64,000 nucleotides of DNA from Sphagnum magellanicum. Its lineage: Eukaryota; Streptophyta; Sphagnopsida; Sphagnales; Sphagnaceae. Location of the stretch: positions 15,500,001 to 15,564,000 of the forward strand of contig CM038920.1 of the NCBI GenBank assembly GCA_021904315.1. The letters are read 5' to 3'. Shown here piece after piece: positions 1-10,660 of this stretch (positions are counted from its first letter, which is position 1; every line of letters starts with the position of its first letter). The notes below the pieces were generated by a model that saw nothing but the letters and a program-made list of their open reading frames with translations, was not told where the DNA came from and searched no databases. The position numbers were made by a program, and so were the translations under genes.

Positions 1-785
1 ATATCAAGGTGGGTGATGTGGATAGGACAAAGGACTTCCATTGTGCAATTGTTCCAAGGAGTAGAAAAGTTCACCAAGTACAATCAATCTCATGCCGGGA
101 TCCAACTATGTTGGAGTATTGAGACATATCTTATTTCTATGTTAAATGTCAACATTCTACATCATTTGTCCCATGTGAAAAGGTACGTGTTTCTTTTCTC
201 TTTGATGTGTCTCATTCTAGAATGCATTTGAGTTTCCAAATATGTTGATTGTGCTAAATTTGTTGAATGTAAGCAAGTTGCATCAAGCCATGGCAATTGA
301 TACAGTTGAAGCCCACAAATGTAGTTGAGGTGCGAGAGGCATTCCATGACTATGTTGATGAAATAGAATTTGGTAGTGGGGGAGAAGAAATGACTAAAGG
401 TGCTCAACTAGGAGATAATGTAACTATTAGATGCCAAACTTCAAAATCTGAGGACTACTAGATTCTATTATGTGACAAGGGTCTACACATGATTCAAGAT
501 CACTTCACAAATGGTTGGGGCCAAGAATGGCTCCTAGGTGATTGGGTTATCCAAGGTATTTGGTACGAGAAATTAAGATCAAGAAGTAGGTCATATTTTC
601 TTTTAGAGAATTCCCCATGTGCTTTTGTGTATTCCCATTTGATAATTGTTTCAAAGTTTAGGATGCCTCCTACAACCCATAATGTTAGAGGCTCTAATGC
701 AACATATGAATTAACATTTGAAGTGATCGGTATTATCCGGCAAGGCCTTGAAGCACATATGTTGGTTGACATAAATGAAGACTAA
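1..785 (+). pseudogene. Degenerate coding relic, family not recognised
   Basis: From about 273 to 783 one frame reads as plausible protein with normal composition (for example VEVREAFHDYVDEIEFG, then DNVTIRCQ, then LLCDKGLHM), interrupted by an in-frame TAG at 459-461. Another coding-like stretch in a different frame lies upstream (about 170-230), so a frameshift near 240-270 is likely. The 98-residue open part begins at 489 and ends with a stop at 783-785. I do not recognise the family; no catalytic motif or membrane segment stands out. The left part lies outside the window. It could be a fragment of a transposable-element gene or a decayed host gene. That it once coded is an inference from the readable frame across a stop. 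Confidence 0.45.
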
Positions 786-3280
786 CCTATTCCCATACAT
801 TTTGTGCTCAGTAAAGGTAATCTAATCTGGTTATTGAAGTAGTCCATTAAAGGTAATCCAATGTGGTTAGTTTTATAATGTAGAAGCTCAATAGAAACAA
901 ACCAATGTTATTAACTATAATGTAAATTATGTAGGTGTTATAACATTTGATTGCACTAATTTATTCAATGTTTTAGCATTTTTTTGTGTGTGTGTTATTG
1001 ATGTGTTGATTCATTTGTATTTGCAGCCCCTTAAAGGTTCTGTATTAAACCCAAGACAAATTTATAAAACCTAAACTTTATAATTTTGTAATGTTTCAAA
1101 ATGTATTTAGTAGTACAAATTTTCACAAAGAGGGGGAAATATTGGATTCTCATATTTAGAGGTTGTTAAGGTGAATTAGGGACTAAATTTGGCCTAGGGC
1201 AGGTTTTCTATTTCTAGTAATGAAGGTCCAATTTTGAGTTCTAAAGCTAACAATGGATTGCTTTCCAATGTTGCATATGATGACCTATATCAAGAGAAAA
1301 ATGCAAGTTCAAAGGCCCTTATAAATGTACTAGAACTTTGGAGGTGAAAGTTGGACTAATATGCTCACCTTGACAATAGTAGTCTTGTGATCACCTAACA
1401 TTTTTGTTTGTTGCATGGAAATGTATGTGGGAATGTTTGTATTGTGACAAATTGGGTTTTCCTCATGTGTTCCATTTCATATATTAACTTTGTTACCTAT
1501 ACAAATTTGAGCTTAAACATTGCAAAAAATTATAGTTTTTGATGTAAATAGAAGCCAAAAAGATCCTAAAATGCATCCAAAAAAGTTGTGAGGTGGCCAT
1601 TGTTTGTCATCTAGGTGCTTGGGACAAGTTAAAGTAGTTGAAAAGATGAGGATGATGTTATGGTAAACCTGAATTTTTTCTTTTCCAAGAATATATATCA
1701 CTTGGAACTATATCCCAAATTAAAACTTACACCATTGTTCATACTATTGTTTTGCAACTTATAAGCTAAATCATTATTAAAAGTACAAATCCCTTTTTTT
1801 CCAAATTTTAATTAAAAATAAATAGGAGCTAAATGAATATTACAAAGCTCAAATAACTTGCTTAACAACCAAGATCCAGTAAATGTCTTCTAGGAAAATT
1901 GTTGGGACCATTTAGAAATTTCCAAATGAGGCCAATGCAAAAGTTTTTTGATAACATATAAGTACCAAGCTTCATTGAGATATGAATTGTCTAAACAAAC
2001 TAACCATGACTAAAATCCTTAACATGTGGATTGTTTGAACAAACTGATCATGTGACATAATGTTCTCCAATTTGTAAGATTAGTATATGGTCAAAAGATT
2101 TAAATCATATTACAAACCCTATACAATCAACCCAAATGAAAAAGTATAGCCCTAAAACTCATCTCTAAAAACTCCAGTATTAATGTCAATTATGTTCTAG
2201 TGCAAAATTTTCCAATTCCAAGGGTTATGGATTGATTGCATTCAAGACTTTCAAAAGAAATCTAACTATATCATCAACCTAAATCCTTGAAAAGCCATTG
2301 AATGTTGTAATATAACCTAAAGGGATTCCATATATAACTTAACAAAAATTCTTATACAAGGTGTATAAGTTTAAGTACTTTGACAAAAACATGTTTACAA
2401 TTCTCAACCATGAAATTAGGCCGTGAATAACTACAATAGAAAGCATGTCAGCCCTTTGACCTTGTGGTTACCCCTTTCATGTTTGAAACCTCCTTTGAAT
2501 GGGTCTTTCTTCCAGGTGTGGTAGAGTGAGGCTTTGATGAATTGTAGACTTAGCAACTTGAGCATTACTACCCCCTGTCCCCAAATCTTTTGCTCCAGTT
2601 AACAATTGATTCAATAGCTTAGATGTAATTGTGATAGTTTACTCTTTTCAGTTGCTATTTACCACATTGGGGAGCAAGTTTTTCAAGAGAGATGATGTCA
2701 CATGTTCCTTACTCTGATGTCCATTTGATTTGGGGGACTTCTCTAAACTTGTTACAAGGCTATGTCCATTGCCTAAATCCTTTCTAGTTGTTTAATCTTT
2801 TCAACAGATTATGCTATTACTGCCTTGAAACCTTTATTACATATTAGTGATGTCGATTTAGAAGCAATGTCACCAGCACCTACACAACAACATTGATCAA
2901 ATATATTAACTTTGAATTTGAATTTAATAAAAACATGTGAATGACTAACTTGCTGTTCAAATCACATGGACATGTTTGATGTATTACCAAATTGTGGATT
3001 ACAATATAAAGATCAAAGAATTAAAGTAAGGGAATGTACCTACTACCTCTTCATGTATGATAACTTGTGTTAATTCTTAGAACTCACACCCTTCTTGTTT
3101 AGTTGGTGAATTGAGAAGCATCATCCTTTTTGTTGGCTTTTCAATACATTTTCCAACTTTCCTCTTCAAAATAGTAATAGAATTTGGATTGTTTACATCT
3201 TTTACATCATGTATCATTATAAATGTTTGGCGAAATAGTGACTTGGACTCTATTGTGGATTTGGTATGGGAGGGACATGG
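786..3280. other. AT-rich interval without a recognisable gene
   Basis: Short A/T-rich sequence with no long open frame on either strand. Between roughly 2450 and 2890 the minus strand gives short protein-like phrases broken by many stops, which could be a very old element relic. Nothing further can be supported. Confidence 0.5.
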
Positions 3281-3912
3281 GGAAAAATCACATTAAGGTG
3301 TCACAATTTCAACAAATTAGAATCCCTTTTCAAATATTTTTCTAATGTAATTGAAAATTGGCTTAAAATATGAATATTTAAATGATATTGAAAAATAACA
3401 TTTTTTTCTATTTCCAATTTCAGATCATGATGCTATAAGACATATAAAAAATATCTCAAAAGAATTTTTTTTAAATAATCATTTTTAAATGTTTAAAAAA
3501 GCTTTCCAAATAATTACAATTTTTGGAATTAAAAAAAATCCATACATAATAAATTAAAATCACATTTGATTCATTCAATGGATTTTTAGTTTCTTAAACA
3601 TAATTCATATAATGTCCCAAAGTTTCAAACACATAAAATTAACACATTGTAAAATAAAAGTCCATATTCATGAGTTTTGCAAATGTGACAAAAATGTGAA
3701 CAAATTTCAAAAAGTCCATTACTTGTTGGCTATCCACAATTTTGATTTGATTTTTTCATTTTAAAAAGTTTGATTATGATAGTTTTAAATAAGTGAATCC
3801 ATTTTTACATTATTTCAATGGATCTTATTTTATTTATTTTCTTGTACCCAAAGAATACAGGAAAAACTACCATTGTGATGTCCATAAGGTCACTGTAGTG
3901 TGCAAACACCCC
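3281..3912 (-). mobile_element. Dispersed TIR repeat, copy 1 (minus)
   Basis: The interval is the reverse complement of the repeats at 12258-12892 and 28110-28730. Its left side (from GGTGTCACAATTTC, ~3297) mirrors the right side of the 12-kb copy, and its right side (ATTGTGATGTCCATAAGGTCA, ~3873-3893) mirrors the left side of the other copies. Termini resemble GGGGAAAAATCACA and TGTGCAAACACCC, an imperfect inverted repeat. No coding capacity is seen, so it is probably a non-autonomous DNA transposon. Exact ends are uncertain by several bases. Confidence 0.6.
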
Positions 3913-4633
3913 AAGGGGATTTCTTTGGATTTGAGCATGATGCTAAAGCAAATGAACTTAATGTGTTGTCAATCTAGGGTTTCCAAGATATGCCAAGGGC
4001 AAAAGAACTAGTGGAACCATATTTAATTTACCTCAACCATATTTAATTTACCTCACCTTTATTGGCTCACCTACAACCACAAAAACAATAGAAGAAGTGC
4101 ATTGCATGGCTAAAATTAGTTAGTAGCTGCCACAAAAGGCTATGTTTTGATTCACACAAACATTATATACACATATGAATAATTATAAATTGATGTAGTC
4201 ATTTGTTATAAAAAACTTAAGTTTTATCTAAAACACATTTTAAAATGTATATAATGTCAGTAGGGATGTGTAAAACATCCAATTAACAAAATGGAATGAA
4301 ACCAAAACACTACATTTGCATTATATTAGGCATGGATAGATAATTTGCATGGGTGGAATCTTTGGAATTCAAAAAGGAAATGGGAAATTACTTGCAAAAT
4401 ATTACAAAACTTGGTTGCATAGAATTTGAACCATACCTTTTGATTTCAAATCAAGTCCAAAATTTGTAGCTTCTTTGGTTTTCCTCATTGTGTCCTCCCG
4501 GATTTGTTCAAGATTCATTCAATTTGCTAATTATGTCAACTTTTCATCCAATTCCCAAAATCTCCAACTTGTCCACTAATCAAATGAAGTGTAGCATTGC
4601 AAACATAACATTTATTTAAGTCTTTTAACATTG
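3913..4633. other. AT-rich interval without a recognisable gene
   Basis: No gene is seen. A direct duplication of a 20-base segment (ACCATATTTAATTTACCTCA) occurs around 4016-4055. The rest is ordinary AT-rich sequence. Confidence 0.5.
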
Positions 4634-5017
4634 CACCTAGGTAGAAATCATGTCATTTACAACTAGTCCTTGTGTGACTACGTGTAACCAAATGTCACAT
4701 GCAACTACGAATGGTTGCCTATGCAACTACTTTTCAAATTTGGATGAAATTTGATCTTCTTTTCAAATGGGTTACGACTATGACCTATTTCATCCTTAAA
4801 TTGTGTTATTTTTTATAATGTCTTTGTATTTTTTATAACATTGTATATACATTTAGTTGTAAATGTAGCCAAGATAGTTACATGCTAATTGTATAAGGTA
4901 TTTAAGATACCTATTTAACAAGGACATACCTAGATATATATATACCTATCTACTTACTAATACCTACCTATTTATTAGAAACCTATTTACTTATTAAGTA
5001 CCTACCTACCTATAAGC

Positions 5018-5512
5018 TTAAGCCACATCATACCTAACCTAGGCTTGATGACATGTGGCATTGCTTATGTCTACATATAGGCCTAGACATGACATGTGGA
5101 ACATAAGTTAGGCCTAAACCATGCCACGTGGCACATAGACCAAACTATGACATGCCACATGGCACATATATATGTTAATCCATGCCATGTGGCACATAGG
5201 CTAGGTTTTAACCATGCCACATGGCACCTATGCTAGGCCTAGGCACCATGCCACGTTACACATAAGCTAGGCTATGACATGCCACATTGCACATATGCTA
5301 AATTTAGGCCATGCCATGTGGCATTTAGGCAAGGCATAGGACATGCCACATGGCATGTTTTAACCTAGTTTAGGTGTCGCATGGCATGTCCTAACCTAGC
5401 CTAAGTGCCACATGGCACATATGTTAGGCCTCAACCATGCCACATGGAACCTATGACATGCAACATGGCACCTAACCTAGTTTAAGCCATGCCATGTGTG
5501 AGCCATATTGTC
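5018..5512. repeat. Subterminal array A of TGCCA(C/T)(A/G)TGGCA near-palindromes
   Basis: About 15 degenerate copies of a near-palindrome (variants TGCCACATGGCA, TGCCATGTGGCA, TGCCACGTGGCA) spaced at about 30 bp. They are separated by spacers like CTAAGCTAGGC or CATATGCTAGGCC. Variants CACATG and CATGTG are reverse complements of each other, so orientation is ambiguous. CACGTG copies are fully palindromic and match the G-box core. Confidence 0.85.
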
Positions 5513-5846
5513 GTAACCATGTGTGGTAATTTCAATTTTTAAAAGTTGTATCAAGGATATTTGAATGTGGCAAAGTTATCAGGGGTTTTTAACAACTTCA
5601 TGTTAGAATAAAAAATGATGAATGCGCATGGTTGCATTGGGGGTTGTTTTCTTTTTTGAAATATGATATTGGTTAATAAGGTGTTGGGTTTAATAGTGTG
5701 ACAGGGTGGCAACGGCAACATGAGTTTCATAGTGAATGAAACATTTATTTAGATTATGGATAAGCTCAACGAGAAGTTACAATTACATGTTGAGTCCCAA
5801 GCTATGCCATAGTGATAATTCATAACTATAGGAAATCTAGGATGCG

Positions 5847-6128
5847 TCAAATGGTGCGAATTAAATAGTCTGCCTTGCTATTAGGAGGCAGTCGGCGAAT
5901 TGGACCACGCAATGAACGATAATGTGCAACGTTGGGAATTGAAGACCATGCGAAGATAGAAATGTCTTCAATTTCATAACAACCTTCACAGACGATTTTA
6001 GGTTCATCACCAGAAGTGAGGTCGACTTGCAACAAAAACACTAAAGTGTGAGAGTTCAAAGAAATGCGATAATAGGGGATCAACTTTAAAATGAGCGCGC
6101 ACCTCTCACAATTTGGGATCTTCATCAT
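5847..6128 (-). CDS. Unrecognised 93-residue ORF inside the CACTA-like element
   Basis: The minus-strand frame opens with ATG at 6128 and ends at a TAA at 5847-5849. Composition looks protein-like rather than random (phrases KIVCEGCYEIEDISIFAW, SIPNVAHYRSLRGPIRRLPP). There is a C-x2-C pair and no membrane segment. I do not recognise the domain. It may be a captured exon fragment or part of a transposon-encoded protein; an accidental ORF remains possible. Frames upstream on the same strand (to about 6240) read partly like coding sequence but contain stops. Confidence 0.3.
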   Translation of the reverse strand: MMKIPNCERCALILKLIPYYRISLNSHTLVFLLQVDLTSGDEPKIVCEGCYEIEDISIFAWSSIPNVAHYRSLRGPIRRLPPNSKADYLIRTI

Positions 6129-6495
6129 AAGGATGTTACGTCAATGTCAAATTTAGAGATGACTCCGGAGTTGGTTCTTCATTCACTTGTGTAGTTTGAG
6201 GCCTGTAAAATGTGGCCATATGCAATGCCATAATTTCAAGGAAAAGAACAGAAATCTTGAATCAAAATCAAATCGACAATGAATGTGTGGGAGATTTGTT
6301 ACATCAAAATGCGTGGTTGTAATTTATGGGTCAAAGAAAAGGAAAGAAATTCGTAAGTAACGGTCTAAAACCATGGTAAAATAAAACCTTAAGATCGAAA
6401 GAAAAAATGAAAATTTAAGTAAAATTTGTTGGAGGTTAGTGGGAAGAGGTGAAAAGGTGTTTTTCCTTCTCCTTCTCCTTTTCCTTCTCCTTCTC

Positions 6496-6750
6496 CTTCC
6501 ATTGGTCACCAAGCATTGAAACCTTTCAAGGGCCACAAAGCATTGGAACCTTTTAAGGGCCACCGAACATTAGAACCTTTCAAGGGCACCAAATGTTGCA
6601 ACCTTTCAAGGGCCACCAAACGTTGGAACCTTTCAAAGGCCACCAAGCATTGGAACCTTTCAAAGGCCACCAAGGATTAGAACCTCCCATTGGCCACCAA
6701 GCATTGGACCTTTGAAAGGCCACCAAACATTGGAACCTTTCATTAACCAT
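6496..6750 (-). repeat. 27-bp minisatellite reading as 9-residue repeats
   Basis: About nine degenerate copies of a ~27-bp unit like AACCTTTCAAGGGCCACCAA plus GCATTGG. The unit length is a multiple of three, so minus-strand frames read as 9-residue repeats, either WWPLKGSNA or FQCLVALER depending on frame. One such frame is open from 6861 down to 6580 (93 residues). There is no independent sign that this is a protein gene; expansion of a simple repeat explains the long frame. It lies in the middle of the CACTA-like element. Confidence 0.8.
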
Positions 6751-7010
6751 CGAGTTGGGCTCTTCCTTCACCTCCTTTTCCTTCTCTTTAAGGGGCGAAT
6801 TCGAATCATTTGGGGCTCTTTTTTCCAAACATAATTTTCGATTTGAATCTTGAAAATACATTCTTACAACTTCCCTTGGGAAGAGAAGAATGATTTGTCT
6901 TGATAGATGGTAGAAAGAAGGAAAGTAGATTGGATGTTTGTAGTAGTTTTGAAAGAATGGAAGTGAATAGGGATAGTGTTGGGAGCTTGAAATCTTAAAG
7001 ATATTTCACA

Positions 7011-7560
7011 AACCCTTTCCGGTTTAGTAGCACAACTTCTTAGTAATTTGGGTGTAGAACTTAGGGTTTGGTAAGAAAGTGCACTTTGTAATTATAACTT
7101 TTTAATGAGTTAAGGCAAACCAAATTTGAATAACGTATGTGATAGGAATAATATTTTAAGTGACTAGTGGTCTACAACCAAGTTGAACTTTCTACCTTCA
7201 TAAAACCCTTTCGAGTTTGGTAGCATAATTTTTCACTAATTTGGGTGCAAAACTTACAATTTAGTAAGAAGGTGCGCCTTGTAGTTAGTTTTTTAATAAG
7301 TTAAGGCAAGCCAAATTTGAATAACATATGTGATAGGACTAATGGTGTGTAACCAAATTGAACTTTCTACCTTTGTAAAACCCTTTCAGGTTTGGTAGCA
7401 TAATTTATTACTAGTTTGGGTGCAAAACTTGGAATTTGATAGGCATATGCACTTTATAATTAACTTTTTAATGAAGTAAAGCAAATTAAATTTGAATAAT
7501 GTATGTGATAAAAATAATATTTTAAGTGATTGGTGGTATGTTGTCAAGTTGAACATGGTG
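7011..7560 (+). repeat. Tandem trimer of ~175-193-bp units
   Basis: Three head-to-tail copies begin at about 7011, 7204 and 7379, each opening with AACCCTTTC followed by GGTTTGGTAGCA-like sequence. They share GGGTGCAAAACTT, a TTTTTAATGAGTTAAGGCAA block and TTTGAATAACATATGTGATA. The second unit lacks a segment (about 17 bp, near AATATTTTAAGTGACT) present in units 1 and 3. Unit size is similar to plant satellite monomers, but only three copies are here. Confidence 0.8.
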
Positions 7561-7814
7561 TTGAATCCTTAAAAGTTGGTTTAAATGAGTGACAATTTAA
7601 CATAAAATTTTAGGATTTGTAATGTTTGAACTTGGAAAATATATTTATTAGTTTTAAATCATAAATGATACATAGGAGGCAAACTATTTGTTTCAACTAC
7701 AAACGCAACTTAACATCTAAAAATATATTTTGCATTTTTTCCTTCACTGGTAGCATATGTACTTTCAAGTATAGTCACCTCATAAAACTAGGAATACAGG
7801 GACAAAAAGTCACC

Positions 7815-8365
7815 TCACACCATGTGGCACCTAAGCTAGGCTAGGACATGCCATGTGACACTTAGGTTAGGCTAAGACATGCCATGTGGCATTTAAGCTA
7901 GGTTAGAATAAGACATGCCACATGGCAGATATGTTAGGCCTAGGCCATGCCATGTGGCACCGAAGCTAGACTTTTCCATGCCACATGGCACCTAAGCTAG
8001 GCCTATGCCATGCCACACATCACTTAAGCTAGGCTATGCCATGCCATGTGGCATATATGCTAGGCCTAACCATGCCATGTGGCACCTAGGCTAAGTTTAG
8101 CCATGCCATGTGGCACATATGCTAGGTCTAGGACATGCCATATGGCACCTAAGCTAAACCTAGCCATGCCACGTGGCACATATGCTAGGTTTAGGACAGG
8201 ATATATGGCAACTAAGCAAGGCTTAAGCCATGCCACGTGGTAACTTTATATGACATGCCACATGGCACCTAGGCTATGCTAGGACATGCCACATAGCACA
8301 TAAGCTAGGTTTAAGCCATGCCAAGTGGCACCTAATTAACCTTTTTTCCATGCCATATGGCAACA
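7815..8365. repeat. Subterminal array B of the CACGTG-type near-palindrome
   Basis: About 18 copies of the motif seen in array A at roughly 30-bp spacing, joined by spacers such as CTAAGCTAGGCCTAGG. Copies differ by point changes. Together with 8652-8962 it forms the right-hand counterpart of array A. Confidence 0.85.
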
Positions 8366-8651
8366 TGATTAAATTAGGTGCCAAATCATAAGCTAGGTTA
8401 GTAAGTTGTAAATTAGGTTAGAAATAATAGTTTAAGCTAGGTAGTCACTAATAGCCCAAGTAGTTGAACAACTAGTTGCAACTACAAAATTAATCCCACA
8501 TGTTTTACCTCCCTTTTGAGTTTTGTCAACTACATAACGAAGTGCCTTTGGAGCACAACGTACAAATTAAAATGTAATTGCATTTTCGGATGAACCAATC
8601 AAAAAGGTTCAACTTCAATTAAACTCAAAAAGAGATTTGGTATTTTTAATA

Positions 8652-8962
8652 GATGCCATGTGGTCTAAGTCTAAGCCTAGCCTAAATGGAATAACTCTAC
8701 ACCTAGCCTACGTGCCATGTGGCCTAAGTCCAGACCTTGCCTAAGTGATCACCTAGGCTAGGCCTAAGAGTGGCACATGGCATATGTGTAGACCTAAATA
8801 AGCTAAGTGCCACATGGCACTTAGCTTACATGGTCTTTAACTTATGTGACACCTAGGTTTAAACATGCACCATGTGGCACCTAGGTCTACACATATGCCA
8901 TGTGGCTTATGTTTAAACCTATGTGCCATGTGCCGCAGGTCAAGTGGGTGCCACATGGCAAA
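8652..8962. repeat. Subterminal array C, same near-palindrome
   Basis: About eight more degenerate copies (for example GTGCCATGTGGCCTAAG, GTGGCACATGGCATATG), more widely spaced than in array B. Spacers read CTAAGTCTAAGCCTAGCC, apparently the opposite orientation to array B. Confidence 0.75.
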
Positions 8963-9229
8963 ATGCAACTAGTCACCAATATAGTTGCGATTTTAGTTGC
9001 AAAATCATTCATGTATAGACTATACGACGACCATATACATATTTGATGAAAAATATTTCATCCATCACATGCAACATTGTTTATTACTACAACCAATTTA
9101 ATTGCAAATGTCATTTGCGACAAAAAACTAATTATAAACGATAGTTACATGCAACAATATTTCTACTAGTGAATGGGTGAAATGTTTATTTGCATGAAGT
9201 AATAACAACATCATGTAATGAAACCCTTG

Positions 9230-10660
9230 ATTACAAAATCCACAGGGTTTAACAATGACGAAAGCCCTTTCACTCTCCTCCACATCTTTTTCATAATGCA
9301 TAATGGGCTTAGGCTTAAAAGACATGCCAATGCCTCATTTCATTTTGTCACATTGGAGTCGGATGCTTTCAATTTCAATTTGTTGCTGACCCATGTGAAA
9401 AAATATCCTTTCCAACTCTTGTTCGAAAATTTAGTAGTCAATCTTTGTTTCATCATACAAAGTTTTCCCTTGAATGCCAATTTTTGTTTGTCTTCTACCA
9501 AAGTTTTCAATTTTTCCAACTACTTCTCCAGCTTCACTTGATTCTTTTTCATCAATTCACTAGCCTCAATATCAGATTTGGCATCCACTGATGTAGTAAG
9601 TACTTCAGTCGCATCCACATTGCTTGGAACATGAATTTCCTACTTGAAAAAAAATCAACAATCAATTTTCAATAATCAAATTGATGGGAGGATAAATTTC
9701 AATACATTATGTGTGTTCAATTGTGTACATTACTTCCTAGGAATGATGATTAAAGACAAGTTAGAAAAAGAAAATACCTTAGAATTGATTGCATGTGGAA
9801 TTTGTTCAAAAGAAATACATGGACTTCAAGCATATTGTGTTTTTCTTTGAATTTGAAAAGTGTTGCTTCAACTTCCTTCATACTATTTTGCACCTTCAAA
9901 AATTCAGCCATTCAATCATCCATATTGTACCGCAAAGCCACCAACCTTTCTTAAAACTTCTATTTCTTTTCCTCCAATTGTGTCAAGAATGATTTGCTGA
10001 TTTTTTGCAAGTCATGCTTGAAGTCCATGAGTTTCTCCACACCTTTAATTTCCTGCAATGTTGTAGGTCTTTTGATAAAATCAAATTCCCCAAGCTTTGA
10101 GGTGTCTAGTTCCAATGCTAGAACATTGAGTTGAAAAGACGTACCTAAACTTGATGGTTGTTTACACCATCACTACAATTTGACTTTTCACCAAGGGGTT
10201 TTGGCAAGGAACTTGAGCTTACATGTCATGTTTTTTTTCGAGCAGGGGTAGTTGCTACTTCTACCCAATTGACATCATTACCCTTGTTTTCTACTATCCA
10301 CCCCTTCACCATCCATAGGTATAATTCATTATTCATAATGTGGCCAATGCTATAAATCTTCCAGTAAAGGTTTTCCAATTTTTTTTTTACCTCTTCTATC
10401 AACAAGGGATTTGTGATTTTGAACTTATGAACATTGCCAAATTAAATATTTGGGCAATAATAACAATTGTTAAATACTTATCAATTATCTCCCCTTTGGG
10501 ATCCAATCCCTTAACTGGCAACTTCCTCACTTCTTCAAAGAACTTGGCATCCTAAAATTTATATTCAACCCATGGCCATTTGGGATATTCATTCTCAATA
10601 TCCCTAGCTTTCCTTGGCTTCCTTTCCTTCTCTTCCTTGATCCCCATATTCTACACATTT
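9230..10660 (-). pseudogene. Degenerate minus-strand coding relic with coiled coil
   Basis: Reading the minus strand from about 10650 downwards gives long protein-like phrases across several stops and frameshifts: KARDIENEYPKWPWVEYKF, then KLPVKGLDPKGEIIDKYLTI, then (shifted) ELYLWMVKGWIVENKG, and further down KLMDFKHDLQKISKSFLTQL, a heptad-like coiled-coil stretch. The relic runs up to the right end of the CACTA-like element. I do not recognise the family. The mixture of a folded N-terminal region and a coiled coil is reminiscent of the accessory region behind integrase in the gypsy element at 21176-25520, but I cannot show homology by eye. Confidence 0.45.

Larger units (their letters stand above)
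4634..9171. mobile_element. Candidate non-autonomous CACTA-like DNA transposon
   Basis: The right end finishes in TTTCTACTAGTG (to 9171). Its reverse complement, starting CACTAGTAGAAATATTGT, aligns with CACCTAGGTAGAAATCATGT at 4634 with a few gaps and mismatches. CACTA elements (CMC/EnSpm superfamily) end in CACTA...TAGTG and carry subterminal repeat arrays; here arrays of one near-palindromic motif sit inside both ends (5018-5512, and 7815-8365 plus 8652-8962). No Tnp2-type transposase is visible inside, so the element would be non-autonomous. Flanking trinucleotides (TTG left, AAT right) do not match, so the left boundary or the whole call may be wrong. The body holds a minus-strand ORF, a minisatellite and a tandem trimer, possibly captured sequence. 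Confidence 0.45.
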
